Shown: positions 11,691-24,568 of the stretch, piece after piece
How the letters are laid out: every line of letters starts with the position of its first letter
Position numbering within the stretch: the first letter of the stretch is position 1
Translations under genes and position numbers: made by a program
Notes under the pieces: generated by a model
What the model saw: only the letters and a program-made list of their open reading frames with translations
The model's database searches: none
What the model was told of the DNA's origin: nothing
Source of the DNA: Euphorbia lathyris
Lineage: Eukaryota; Streptophyta; Magnoliopsida; Malpighiales; Euphorbiaceae
Assembly: GCF_963576675.1 (NCBI RefSeq)
Contig: NC_088910.1
Span: 109,458,807-109,522,806 of the forward strand
Direction: 5' to 3'
DNA length: 64,000 nucleotides

Positions 11691-13413
11691 TTAATTTTTC
11701 TTTTCGTGTAATTCTGATGTGGATTTTAATCTACGTGGAAAAATTACATTAGAGTTAGAATAAAGGGCTTAAGCCAATGATCAAATTAATAATCCATTTT
11801 AATTCGTTATTGGTGATATTTATTTGGCTGTCTTGACTAAGATCCATAATCCATCAATAATAGACCGAGCTAGGGCTCCGCCGTCGACCATTGACGATTT
11901 GGTAGGATAAACTATCCAATCCTCCGCAAGGACTCTTGGTTTGATGGGCTTTGTGACACTTAGCCCATCTGTGCTTAGGGCCCGCTCTGAGCTAATGCTA
12001 CGCACGTTGAGTCCAACGACCATACACGTGTTAGCCATACCGAAGTATCCTAACTCTCGACGGCCCACTAATTACTACAGCATACCTGCTAGGGCACGTC
12101 ATACACTGTAGCACTACCTAGGAGGAAGAGGTGTGAATCTGGAAAGCACTTTTAAGCGACTCAATATTTTATTATCCGGATTAATTAAGTGAAACGGCTT
12201 TAACATATGATTATCGCGGGTGATGATCTGGTGATCGTTACTTATATTTCATGTTATACTAAGAAATTGTATAATCAAAATAAACATAGAGACTCTATGG
12301 GCCTTATAATACATCCTAGTGAAACTAGATATACTATCTAAGCTTCACGGGCTAGCTTCAACTCTCCTTGGGCTCCCACCATGGGCTTGAACCATCTGGG
12401 CTTCTTCACGACCAATTACAATTTTATGAATAGAACCTATTCGAAAATTACATTAATCAAAGAATGGCACGCATGCCATATTTTCCAAAATAAATTAAAT
12501 TACAAACCGACTTTAATTTAGGGACCATATAACTCTATAACACATTGCTGCATGGTAAGACATATAAATATAATGCATGAACATGGCATTCCAAAATCAT
12601 CTAATAAAGTTAAGCCGAGTTACTTAGGGTGAAATCGCCAATTTTACCATATGTGACTAAGGCCCATAAAGGCCCAAACGGTTAACATCCATTTGTATGC
12701 AAAATTGCAATTTCGCTCCCACTGAATTTTAGGGTCGTCACATAACTAAAATTTAGCCCTCCCAATTTAAACCGGTGTCACGGTCTATTGGGCCAATTTC
12801 ACAAATTAACCATATTCAATTTTACACAAATTATCAATTCGATTAAAATTAAATATGCATGCCAATCAAAAATGTTTTAATACCAATTAATTTTCATTCA
12901 ACACACGTTTAATAAATTAAACGGTATTAGGGCCCTGATTTTATTAAAATTACCCGTGAAAATTTTTAAAGATTAAAATCAGTACCGTTAAATCTAAAAT
13001 TAGACTAATTCTGAATCTTGATGGACCCGGGACAGCGACGGGGCTGCTGTCCGCGGACAGCAGCCCCGTGGCTACTGTTTGGCAGACATCAGTAGTGCTG
13101 CTGTCCACCCAGCAGCAGCCGCGGGGCTGCTGTTCGCGGACAGCAGTACCGCGACTGCTATTCTGTGTCCGAAACTATTTTTTTTTTCCTTTTTTTTAAC
13201 AAAAAAATACGCTGATGTATTTTTTTTAATTTAAATTATTAAAATAATTTCAGAACTAAACACACAAAAAATACAGACAGAAATAAAATTGAAAACTTCC
13301 TAGAACAATTTCTACATAAGGAATTAATAGGAAATTTCAAAAACTTGATTTGGAAAAATAATAAAACCAAATAATATTAATTTTTCAATCAATCAAAACG
13401 GACTAAACCATGA
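11691..13413 (-). other. Copia 5' leader of unit 2
   Basis: Counterpart of 5113-6833, with the same 82-codon minus-strand frame (11820-12068) and the GC-rich island at 13019-13170. Small indels distinguish the copies. No further feature seen. Confidence 0.6.
13019..13170. repeat. GC-rich palindromic island in Copia leader, unit 2
   Basis: Second copy of the island at 6443-6600. Here the central block is closer to a perfect inverted repeat: GGGGCTGCTGTCCGCGG is followed directly by ACAGCAGCCCC. Some substitutions between copies fall within stems. Confidence 0.7.
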
Positions 13414-13424
13414 CTCTGATACCA
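13414..13424 (-). promoter_or_regulatory. Primer binding site (initiator Met-tRNA), unit 2
   Basis: Minus-strand TGGTATCAGAG beside the LTR C border, as in unit 1. Confidence 0.88.
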
Positions 13425-13425
13425 C

Positions 13426-15086
13426 TGTTAGGGATTATAGCCGGTTAATCAACTGTAGCGCAGCGGAATTGCGGTTTAAAATTTATTTCTAATCCCTTAT
13501 AGTTTGATCTTTGCCCGTTAACCATTGATTGAATAAAACCTTTTGATCCGTTTAGGGACATAAACATACCCGGGCTGTCTCTTCTATAGACGGCTGAAGA
13601 ATCCACAAGGTAGTAAAATCTCCGTAGTCAGGTGCACGAACAGCTATTGAGCTAGAACCGGTACTAGCCGAAGAACGAGGAAGAACTGGAGAGATTCTGA
13701 TATTAGCCAAAATTCCCACTTTGCAATGTTGGGTGGCTGTGTCGAAAATCAAAATGTGATTTTCTTCTATGGCGGCCGAACACATATATTAGTTAATTAA
13801 TTTGTTTTAGGTTTTAGGCTTTTATTATATATAGTGTAGTTATTCCTAAACCTAATTGGTTTAGGGTTAATTGGTTAATTACAAAACTAATCTAATCCTA
13901 ACATAATCACTTACATAAATACCAATAGTATTTATTCTATGCAATTAGCTACAATTAGATTAAATTTAATTACCCCAATTAAATAAATAACACTAATTAA
14001 TAAATTGACGTATTAGTTTGATTAATTATTCACGAATGCAATTTCATTAATTTACAAATTAATTAATTACATCCTGTAAACTAATTAACCAATTAAATAC
14101 TCAACGCCTAAATCCATTAATCAATTACATTGATACAAAGTATCAATTAATAAATTAATTAACCACTAATTAATTACCTTGACATTTTACTGTCAACCAA
14201 TTAATTAATCTCATCCCTCCAGTGTACCGTTTTATAAGTTCTAACTCAGATGTTCAATGTGCACGATCCTATGGGACTGTCCTTAGCTAGCAGTGGGCTC
14301 ACGACCCACAGACAGTAAATGGGTTCTAGCAAACCATTACTGCCCCTAACCAATACAACTATTTCAGCAGTCTAAAGATGCAGAGACTCTGTAGTTGTCT
14401 TTTAACTTCTTTTACCATTTGACATCGATATTATAAACTAGAGGCATGGTGGTTGTCATCCTCTCTGATGTTTATGATATTTCTTGATCTTAAGTAGATT
14501 AATGAATCAGATAAGTAAACTACTTATCTGGGTGTGGCCACACACTTATCAATCTCATTTATCAAGTGGCTTATGATATCATCTCAGTATTATGTGAGTG
14601 GTAATTCCATCACTTCACTATCAATACCAACGCGTTCACCTGTTCACCCAATCATACTCGTATTTGGCATCCTGTTACAGACCTGTTAGGCGTATGTCAA
14701 AGTGAACCAGATCCCACATTGATATTATAATGAAATCTAGTCTGAAGACAGTTAGAGACCTACTTAAGAAAACTAATGACACAACCAGCATGTAGTTTTC
14801 TCGGGCGGATCGATCCAGTCACATGTATACAACATGTACCCATATTCACAACTGACTTATCAAGTGATATGGCTAGTATCAATTACTACCATACAGTCGT
14901 CGAATATGCAAGTCTGTGGTCCTAATCATTCCCATGATAGAATAGACTTGGGATATGGTCTTACGATTATCAATCAATGGATTCTCTATTCATATTATAG
15001 CACAAGATATAAATGAACTAGATTAATGCCTTTAATAATGTGACACAAATACATTTTATAAGAACCAATGCCTATGAACTAGGGCA
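13426..15086 (-). repeat. Copia array LTR C, interrupted 8 bp from its end
   Basis: 5' LTR of unit 2. It matches LTRs A and B to ...AACTAGGGCA, where the SIRE-type element begins. The remaining CACCAACA is at 26387-26394, so the LTR is complete apart from the insertion. Private variants (for example AAATGAACTAG where A and B have AAATTAACTAG) are useful for tracing the copy at 24937-25045. Confidence 0.9.
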
Positions 15087-16422
15087 TGTTGAAACACCTT
15101 TCCACATAATTTTGATTTGACAAAATTGTTTAAGTGTAATTAAAAATATTCTAAACACACTAAGTTTAAATGCTTTGATTTATTCTACTAATGTGTTTGT
15201 TCAATGTTGAGTTAAATTGCTTATAAGACACAAGGATTAAAAGGCCCAAGCCCAATATGGAAGTCAAAGCCCAAGTCAAACAATTCAAGGCAACTCGGCC
15301 CGCGTATGTCAAAATGCTGTCGTTATGTACAAAACGCAGCTCAGCGGAAGAAGGATCTAGAAGACCTTCGTGGAACAACTTCGTGACGAAGCTGCTGAGT
15401 TGATTCGACAAAGAGTACAAGACAGCAGCTGGCTAAGAACAACTTCCAGACAAAGTGTTTCCACTTTGGGTAAAGTTCAAACGACACAGAATGCTGTCTA
15501 GTTGACCTTACCATAAATGAAGAGACATTCTGCCGAGCTGACCAAAAGCTGATCGAGGACAGAAGATACTCAAACCTGATTGGCCGAGAGCTTTGAGCAA
15601 GACAGGATGACAACGACAGGAAGCCGTTTCCCTCCAACGGTTATTTCAAAATTCGAAATGACCGATGCCTCAGACGTCTCTATAAATAGAGCCCTTCAGT
15701 TGCTTCATAAAACAAAGAACTTGATCAAGCCATTACGCTGACCAAATCTCTACGCAAAGTTCTGCAAGAAAAAGCAAAGTAACCTTACACTAAATTTCAT
15801 ATCTTTTGTGTAAAAGTCTAGAGTGATTATTCAATCATCTAAGGTGTCTTAGCAATCATTGTTTAGGACAAACACTTATCATTTCTAGAGATTAGAAAGG
15901 AGAGGCTGAGTACTCGGTTATAGTACTCAGTGAGAGATTAGGATTGAGTAGAGGTATAGAGGAAGGTACTCTTGTTATACTCAGTTGCTAAGATTGTAAA
16001 AGGTTTGACGCTCTACCTTTAAAGAGCTCAGTAGAGAATTCGAAAGCTCGGAACGTGTTCCGCGGACAAGACGTAGGCTTAGAGGCCGAACCTGGATAAA
16101 TCTGCTGAGTAACGTATTTCTTACCTTAAACTCCTTATATATATTGCTTGCTTAAATAACCAAAAACTGACCAAGTAAAGAGGTCAAGCTGAGTTGTGCG
16201 CATTGAACATCTGAGCTCAGGAATAGACTCTAAGTGCTATCTCCTGACTCAAGCTAAGAAGCTGACCTAGTCACCAGTTGACTAAGCCAGTATCCAGCTA
16301 TTTACTCAGCGCCGCTGTTAAAACCTTTTTCTTAAGAAAAAGAAGTCTGCCCTAGCGAAAAAGTTTAAATAGTTCCTAACCCCGTCTTGGAACTATACTT
16401 GTAACGTTGTAAGGGACCAACA
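15087..16422 (+). repeat. SIRE-type element 5' LTR
   Basis: TG...CA ends and TSD GGGCA on its left. It contains the promoter TATA box at 15680 and several GCTGAG/GCTGAC or complementary hexamers (eight by my count in 1.3 kb). It differs from the 3' LTR by scattered substitutions (for example AATATGGAAGTC against AATACGGAATTC). Confidence 0.92.
15680..15690 (+). promoter_or_regulatory. TATA box of the SIRE-type 5' LTR
   Basis: CTATAAATAGA is a strong plant TATA box preceded by CAGACGTCT (an ACGT core), and it is repeated in the 3' LTR near 25639. Transcription would start about 30 bp downstream, leaving roughly 700 bp of R/U5. Confidence 0.75.
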
Positions 16423-16424
16423 AG

Positions 16425-16436
16425 TGGTATCAGAGC
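16425..16436 (+). promoter_or_regulatory. SIRE-type primer binding site
   Basis: TGGTATCAGAGC lies two bases after the LTR end, the canonical initiator Met-tRNA primer site. Confidence 0.92.
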
Positions 16437-16484
16437 CTAAAAGCTCACTGTAAAAGGTTTAACCACCTTGAGCTGATCCCCACT

Positions 16485-18208
16485 ATGGGCGAAAACAGCA
16501 CTCGATTTCTCCCAGGAAACCAAACAACTCAGATATTGCCTGAGGGGCTGTCCATTACTCGGCCTCCCCTATTCTTTGGGTCTAACTATACCTTCTGGAA
16601 GAATAGGATGAAAAATTTCATTCAGGCTACAAATATGAGTGCCTGGCTATCTATAGTCCAAGGCCCATTTGTACCTGTCGAAGTTGTGGCTGGCCAAATA
16701 GTTATTAAAGCTGGGGCCAAATGGACAGAGGATGATCTTAAGAAGCTCCAAAATCACGCTTTGGCTATCAATATGCTTCACTGTGCACTTGATGCTGCAG
16801 AATATAATAAAATCTCAGGTTGTGAGTCGGCGCAAGAGATCTGGAAGAAGCTGGAAGTCACCTACGAGGGAACCAACAAAGTAAAGGAGTCCAAGGTGAA
16901 TCAGCAGATGAGACTGTACGAGCTGTTCGAGATGAATGATGATGAGGGCATTTCTGACATGAATGCAAGATTTACAAACATCATCAATGAGCCCAAGAGA
17001 CTTGGAAAGATCTTCACTGAAGAAGAACAAGTTAAGAAGATTCTTAGAAGTCTTCCCAAAAAATGGCAAGCAAAGAAGACCGCTGTTGAAGAAGCTCAAG
17101 ACTTAACCACCTATAAATATGATGAACTCATCGGCTCATTGCTGACCCATGAGATCTCAATGAAAAATTTCGAGGTGAAGGAAAAGTCCGAAGATAAGAA
17201 GCAGAAATCTCTTATCATGAAAGCTGACTCCACTGAAGGGAGCTCAACAGACGACGAAGAGATGGCTATGTTCACAAGAAAGATGAAAAAGGCTATTCAG
17301 AAAGAACGACAAATACTCTAAGAAGCCTTACAGAAAGTTTGATAAGTATAAAGCTGACTCAAGCGACAGTAAATACAAGAAGGACAACTCAAAGCCCATT
17401 ACTTGCTTTGAATGTCATCAAAATGGCCATATTAAGTCAAGATGCCCTACGCTCAGAAAAGAAAAGAAGAATGGCAAAAATGCAATGGTGGCAACATGGA
17501 GCGACAGTGATGATTCTTCATCAACAGAAGTTGAGGCCACCGAGTCAGCGAAGATATGCTTCATGGCTGACGAACTTGCTGAGCCGTGCGTCTCTGAGCA
17601 TACTGACCCCTCCGATGCATCGGACGATGAGGAGCAATCAAATGAGGTAATATCACTATTCCAGCTCAGAAACGAAATGGGTAATGCCCTGAGTGATCTC
17701 TATACACTTGTCAAAAAGTGTAATAAGAAAGTTAGAGCACTCAGCAGGCGCTGTGACGAAGTTGAAGAGGTTAAACTAAGTGACCTCGGATTCCTTCTTC
17801 AGGACAACTCAACTTTGCATGATAATATGGAAATCATGCACAAGTTTGTCTCTAAAGTCCAATCAGATTCAAAAAAAACGGAGAAAGGACGTCACAACTA
17901 TCCAGAACCAATTAAAGGTTCCAAATAAAAGAAACATTCCTCTGAGAACTCAGCACCGAGGTACTCAGCAGAGATGGAATCCCCAGCGGAATGTCCAGTG
18001 TGACTTCTGTGGGAAGAAAGGTCACACCACTAAGGTGTGCTGGCATGCTCAGCACTGGGGTGCTGACCAATCAGTGAGACAACCTAAACAGAAGGTCAGC
18101 TGTGACTTCTATGGAAAGAATGGCCATACTGTCCAAGTATGCCCCCATAAAATAAAATATGATGCTTTACCTGTTGAACCTAACAAGTCAGGAATTAAAA
18201 AGAATTAG
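16485..18208 (+). pseudogene. SIRE-type gag (broken)
   Basis: The start MGENSTRFLPGNQTTQ leads into a UBN2-type gag core (PPLFFGSNYTFWKNRM, LHCALDAAEYNKISGCESAQ). A +1 shift near 17305 moves the frame to the knuckle CFECHQNGHIKSRC and a long acidic/coiled region. A second shift, close to an eight-A run at 17874-17881, reaches two more knuckle-like motifs: CDFCGKKGHTTKVC, intact, and CDFYGKNGHTVQVC, with one Cys replaced by Tyr. Multiple spaced knuckles and a long gag are typical of the SIRE lineage. Two shifts mean it no longer encodes one protein. Confidence 0.85.
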
Positions 18209-18267
18209 GTACCTAAAAGTAACTAGTTACAATGTAGGTAAACCTGAGGTGTGCTGAGAAGTCAAAG

Positions 18268-21200
18268 ATGTGGTATATTGACAGCGCATGCTCGAGGCAT
18301 ATGACTGGTGATGAAACTCAATTCATCACGTTTGAGCGTAAACGAGGAGGGAGCGTAAGTTTTGGAGACAACAAAAAGGGTAAGATAGTAGGGTCAGGAA
18401 CCATTGGAGGTAATCCTACTATTGAATCTGTCTCCCTAGTCAGCGGACTCAAATATAACTTACTCAGCGTAGCTCAGCTATGTGACAATGGGAGAAAAGT
18501 TATATTTGATGCTACTGGATGTAAAATATACGAGGGTAAATCAAATGAGTTAATTTTAACTGCCCCTTGCATAGATAATGTCTTTATGCTAGACTTAGAG
18601 AAAAAGTTTTCAAAAACTGTATGCTTAGTATCAAAGGAAGAAAATTCCTGGCTATGGCACAGGAGACTTGGTCATGTAAGCATGGACCTCCTGGCCAAAT
18701 TAGCAAGAAAGCAATTGGTTGAGGGACTGCCTGAACTTAAATTTGAAAAAGATCAATTATGACACGCTTGCCAAGCTGAAAAACAAACCAAACAATCTTT
18801 TCACAGCAAAAACATTGTCTCAACTAAGCGTCCGTTAGAGTTACTACACTTGGATCTCTTCGGTCCAGTCCAGCCGCTGAGTCTTGGTGGAAGAAGATTT
18901 TCCTTGGTCATTGTAGATGACTTCTCTCGGTACACTTGGGTCATCTTGCTGAGTAGCAAGGATGAGACCTTTGAGACATTTTCAAATTTGGTTAGAAAAC
19001 TTGAAAATGATAAAGACCTAAAATTGGCTCACATCCGAAGTGATAATGGTGGAGAATTCAAAAACCAAAAGTTTGTTGAATTCTGTGAAGGCAGCGGCAT
19101 TGACCATAATTTCTCTGCTCCTAGAACACCTCAACAAAATGGGGTTGTTGAAAGGAAGAACAGAACTCTGGTTGAAATAGCCAGGACAATGCTGGATGAG
19201 CATAGGCTTCCAAAGTATTTTTGGGGAGAGGCTGTTAACACAGCGTGCTATATTCTTAATAGGGCTCTAGTTAGACCTATATTAAAGAAAACCCCCTATG
19301 AACTTTGGAAAGGACGAAAGCCTAACATTGGATACGTTCGTGCCTTTGGCTGTAAATGTTTTATTTTGAATACTAAAGATAGCTTAGCTAAGTTTGACTC
19401 AAAAGCTGATGAGGCTATCTTTTTAGGCTACTCAACAAACAGCAAAGCATACAGAGTTTTCAATAAACGAACTCAAGTTTTAGAAGAGTCAGTACATTTT
19501 GAGTTCGACGAAACTAACCCTACAAGTAGATACCAACCGCTGACCGAGGATGATCCACACTCAGTAACCGCTGACCAAGAACCAGCTGCTGAGTCATTCC
19601 CTAAAGGGCTGACCAAAAGTAAGAGTGAACCTAAGATTGTTTTCACTGACCAGTCTACTTCTACAGAGCTTGTTGAAACACAGACAGCACAAGACATCAA
19701 TCTACCTAAGGAGATAAGGATTCCAAGAGGGCACTCAAAGAGTGCAATTCTTGATGCTGCTGGGAATACCCTGATGACGAGAAATCAACTCAGGAGATAC
19801 CTCAGCAATGTGGCCTTCGTCTCAGTTCAGGAACCAAAGAATTTCATTGAAGCTGAGCACGACGAATTCTGGATGATCGCAATGCAAGAGTAGCTCGATC
19901 AATTCAGAAGGAATGATGTATGGGAGCTAGTGCCACATCCAAGGAGTCAGAAGACCATTGGAACAAGATGGGTCTTCAGAAACAAGTTGGATGAACAAGG
20001 GAACATGGTCAGAAACAAAGCAAGACTTGTAGCTCAGGGCTACAGTCAGCAAGAAGGTATTGACTACGGTGAGACCTTTGCCCCAGTGGCAAGGCTAGAG
20101 GCAATTAGAATTTTATGTGCATATGCATCTTACATGAACTTTAAACTGTTTCAAATGGATGTTAAGAGTGCATTTCTTAATGGAGTTATAAACGAGGAAG
20201 TCTATGTAAATCAGCCTCCAGGGTTTGAGGATTCTAAATTCCCAAACCACGTTTATAAACTCAAAAAGGCTATGTACGGCCTCAAGCAAGCACCACGTGC
20301 TTGGTATGAGAGGCTGACTAGTTTCCTGCTGACTAGAAATTATGTCAGAGGCAAAGCTGATACAACCTTATTCATTAAGAGAAAGGGTAAAGATACCCTG
20401 CTGGCTCAAATTTATGTTGATGATATCATATTTGGTGCAACTAACGAATCAATGTGCAAGGAGTTTAGCAAACAAATGCAAACTGAGTTTGAAATATCAA
20501 TGATGGGAGAACTCAACTTCTTCCTCGGACTTCAAATTAAACAAGGAAAAAATGGCATCTTCATCAGTCAAGCTAAATATGCCAAGGAGATATTGAAGAA
20601 ATATGATCTGGAAAATTGCAAGCCAATATCCACTCCTATGGGCACTGACACTGTCCTATGCGCTGACGAGAATGGTAAGTCGGTAGACAGCAAATTATAT
20701 CGAGGTATAATAGGCTCTCTACTTTACTTAACAGCAAGTAGACCGGACATTCAGTTCTCAGTATGCTACTGTGCTAGATATCAATCTAACCCTAAGGAAT
20801 CTCATTACATAGCTGTAAAAAGAATCCTTAGATATTTGCAAAGCTCAGTGAACGCAGGTTTATGGTATCCCAACACTCATGATTTCACACCCATTGGATA
20901 CACTGACGCTGACTATGGACGGGACAAGCTTGAATGAAAAAGCACCTCTGGAGGATGCCACTGCTTAGGAAGCTGTCTTGTATCCTGGTTCAGTAAGAAG
21001 CAGGCGTCAGTAGCCTTGTCTACCACTGAAGCTGAGTACATTGCTGTTGGAAGCTGTGTTGCTCAAGTCCTATGGATTAAGCAACAGCTTGAAGACTATG
21101 GTGTTCAAACAAAGACAATTGAAGTCAAATGTGACAACAAAAGTGCAATTGATCTATCAAAGAACCCAATCCAGCACAGCAGAATGAAGCATGTCAGCAT

Positions 21201-21360
21201 CAGACATCACTTCATTAGAGACCATGTACTCAAAGGTGAGATCAAGCTGACCTATGTCCCAACGGATGAGCAGCTTGCAGATATCTTCACAAAGCCACTG
21301 GCTCATGAGCAGTTCAGCATACTGAGAGAAGCAATTGGTATGTTTAATCCTCTTCAGTAA
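18268..21360 (+). pseudogene. SIRE-type pol (PR-IN-RT-RH), three stops
   Basis: One continuous frame with three stops (TGA 18760, TAG 19891, TGA 20935). Domains: protease at the start (WYIDSACSRHMTG, Ala where DSG is usual); GAG-pre-integrase (LWHRRLGH); integrase 18850-19893 (VIVDDFSRY, RSDNGGEF, PQQNGVVERKNRT); RT 19930-20937 ([31 protein letters not shown]); RNase H from about 20890 ([29 protein letters not shown]). Catalytic residues other than the protease look intact, so inactivation is recent. No frameshift is seen across 3.1 kb. Confidence 0.9.
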
Positions 21361-21742
21361 ATTCCTGTTCTAAATGTATATTCATGCTGAGTGAACTACT
21401 ACGCTGAATGATTTATGCAAATACATGCTGAGTGATTGTTATGCTGAGTACTTAACACCAAAGAAATTTATATCAAATACTGAGTGAATGTGCACACCGA
21501 GTAATTATCTCAAACTGAGAAATCATCCGTTTATAAAACTATCCACTCAGAATATGAAACGCTTAGTATTCTGAATGCTGAGTGTTAGATCCGTTATATT
21601 AAATGCAAAAGCACGCGAATAGCCACCTAGGATGACGTATGCACCGAATGTGTCATAAATGCCAGGATCATTGTCGGTTCACAATCCCGAGGCAAAACTG
21701 ACACATGGATTCGATAAGATCCACTTTTCACCGCTATAAATA
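21361..21742 (+). other. SIRE-type pol to ORF3 spacer with GCTGAGT repeats
   Basis: Non-coding. The first 240 bp carry nine or so copies of a degenerate 8-10-mer, ATGCTGAGTG and variants (about 21386, 21402, 21426, 21441, 21479, 21496, 21571), roughly every 20-35 bp. Near 21733 is a TATA-like CTATAAATAATG just before the next ORF start. Confidence 0.6.
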
Positions 21743-24568
21743 ATGGGCAAATCCCCATTTTTTATTTTCTTTACACTTACCAAATTCTTTGGCAAAGCAT
21801 TCTCTCTAAAAACTCACAAAGCTTCCCAATCCTGTTCTGAAACTATGACTAGAGTTTCCGTCAACATCTCCGGTGCCGGTCACCCTAAGACCAACTCCGA
21901 TGAACCTTCTAGGCACCCTACTACGCCGAGCAAAGGCAAAACTGGGCAAGCCACCTCCTCCAAAGGAAAACCGACCAAAACCAGAACCTATACCAAGATA
22001 TTTGAAGACATTAGCGAATGGAAAGTAGACTTCTCACGATGGGTTTCTGAAGCCTTCGTGACATCCGAGCAACCCTTCTGCGAATGGATATCGAAGAATG
22101 GCTGGACAGAGCTGTTCTCCATTAGAGATCACACCTATCCTGACCTAGTAAGGGAGTTCTACCACAATCTCCGAGTTGCTGATGATAACCAGGACTATCT
22201 GGTAACTGTGGTAAAGGAAAAGACCATTTTCATAAACCCTACCTATCTTGCTAACTTGCTGAAGTTAAAGAATGAGGGAAAAAAACTGAGGCGATCTGGA
22301 GATCATGACGGTACTGGGTACGATGCCACCTTTTGTAAACCCTCTGGCCACTCTGGAGAAGTCTCAAGTACCTCAATGGGTCAGCACCAAAAGATGGCTC
22401 ACTATCTGCTGACCTACTTCATTTATCCCAAGATCAACTGCACCACCTCAGCAACGAATTTTGAGAAATGCTTCATATGGCATATGCTGACCTACAAGCC
22501 GATCAACATGCCAGTATTCTTGATTGCTGGCTTCCTAAGAAGCACTGGAACTCTCAGGCTGGGATCGCTCATTACCAGAATACTCTTAGATCATCAAATT
22601 GATCTATCTGAACAACAAGCTGAGGAAACAGCTCCAAAGCAAAGCAAAAGGACAAAGGCTCCAGCTGCCCGCAAGAGGAAAGCTATTGGGACTCCTTCAA
22701 AGAAGGCTGAGCCTCAGGCCAAGAAGCCTAAGTCAGCTGATGAACCTGGTCAGGAGAGACCTAAGTCAGCTGAGAACAGGAGCAGTCAAGATGAGCCTGA
22801 AATTGAGGAAAGAACAAATGCTAATGAGCAACCTCAAAAGATGCAGAAGTCTTCTACACTGACTCCTATTGATGTTGTTCCTGCTGGCTTCTTTGTTCCG
22901 GATGACTCTCACTTTGTTCTAAGTCAAGGAACCGCTGTTGAGCAGCAAGAGGAGGATGATGTGCAACTGGATGATCAGTTCATTGCACAAGTTGAGGAAG
23001 ATTTAGATGGGGAGGATGAAGAAGATGATGAACAAGGGGAAGAAAACAGTGATGATGCTGACTCCGAGGAGACAACTAGTGAGATTGAAGCTGAGCAAAC
23101 CAATACTGAGTTGGCTGCTAAACAAGAACCGGAACCTGACCAACACAACACTGATCAGGAAGAAACATCTCCATCTCACTCAGGAGAACATGTTCAAGCT
23201 GACACTCCTCCTCGCAGAAGAAGATTAGTTAAGGCAAGTCAGAAATCAGTCATTGACCTTCCTGTTCAACACCCAACTGTCCCTGACTTTGTTATCCAGA
23301 AGCCGACCAACGATCCTTCTGCACTCAAGCTGAAATTCTTCAGAAAACAACCATCTTCTACTCCATCGGTTTCTCTTGAAAAGCAAGCCTCTGTTTCTTC
23401 ACTAAAGGAACACGCCGACTTGAATGCTTCAGCCAACTCAACAAGTCAAGTTGAGTCAATTTCCGTCAATGCTGTCAATCCAAGTGTTATGCTGACTCAA
23501 ACCATTCCTGCCCCTGTCAGCACAGACAGCATTAGAATTACCTCTTCTCCAATCAACACATCTGCCGATCAATCAGCTCTACTAGAACCTCAAGAGCAGC
23601 TTGAAACTCCACCACCAGTCACTGACCTTCCTCCATCAATCGGTCACACTGATGAGCAAAGGCAAGTAAATGAAGGATCTCTAAGCTACTTGAATGCCAC
23701 TGAGCCTGGTAAAAGAATCATCGACTCAGTGCAAACATTGATCAAAGACCTTCAACAAACTACTCCTGCTGCTGCTGGGTCTTCTACTGTTGAGACAACT
23801 CAGCTCTCCCAAGTAACTCAGCTTCTCAACGAAGTTAAGGTATTCAAGGATTTGCTGAGTGTCATCATTACCTTTCAAGCACAGCAAGCTAAGTAGGATT
23901 CCATCGCAAAGCTGGCTGAGATCCAGATGACAACAGTTCAACATCTCAACGCTCTTCAAGAACAAGTTCAGACTTTGTCAGCTGCGAACACATGATATGC
24001 AACTTCTAATGAAGTCAAAATGCTCTTTGCTCAGCTTCACACTGAGCAAATCAAGACCAACGAGCAAATGGTCTCCTACTCTCAATGCTCAGTGGAGCAA
24101 ATTGGTGAGGCCGTTCGATTGCTGAACTTGAACAAGCAAGAGATGGACACTGACACCATGAAGTAGAATGAGATATTGTCTGTCACCAAACAAACCTTCA
24201 ACCATGTAAGACACAACAACATTCAGCGTCAATACTACGACTCAGCACTGCTGAAGACATTTCATCAAGTTGTTGCTGGCCTGTCAGACACACTTACCTG
24301 GATAGGTAAATCTCAAGCTTTCATAGTAAGCATGATCAGCGCTGCTGAGCTTATACCCGCCGAGGTCTCAGATGATGGAGTAGCTATTTTTGACGGTGTC
24401 AATGAAAGCGCTGATAGACTTAAGACGCTGTCCATGGAACTGACCAGAGCCGTCTTAACTGACGCCTTTAGGATTCCTCCTCCCGATGCTGACAAAACGG
24501 GGGAGAAAGAACAAGCGGCTAGAACACAGCTTGAGCATAGTCTGTCTCAGTTTAAGAAAAAGAAATAG
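21743..24568 (+). pseudogene. SIRE-type third ORF in env position (about 941 codons, three stops)
   Basis: A single frame from ATG 21743 to TAG 24566 is interrupted by TAG 23894, TGA 23993 and TAG 24164. The N-terminal 250 residues (EWKVDFSRWVSEAF, REFYHNLRVADDNQDYLV, YLLTYFIYPKINC) resemble the domain of downstream plant retroelement ORFs (PF20167-like; recognition by eye). The middle is Lys/Pro-rich, then strongly acidic (about 420-480), Ser/Thr-rich, and finally Gln-rich and possibly coiled. I see no clear transmembrane segment apart from the weakly hydrophobic first 20 residues, so an envelope role is not supported. Confidence 0.7.

Noticed and set aside
21743..24568. Reading the SIRE-type third ORF as a retroviral-like envelope
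   Set aside because: No signal peptide, surface-type Cys pattern or transmembrane anchor is visible; only its position is env-like.
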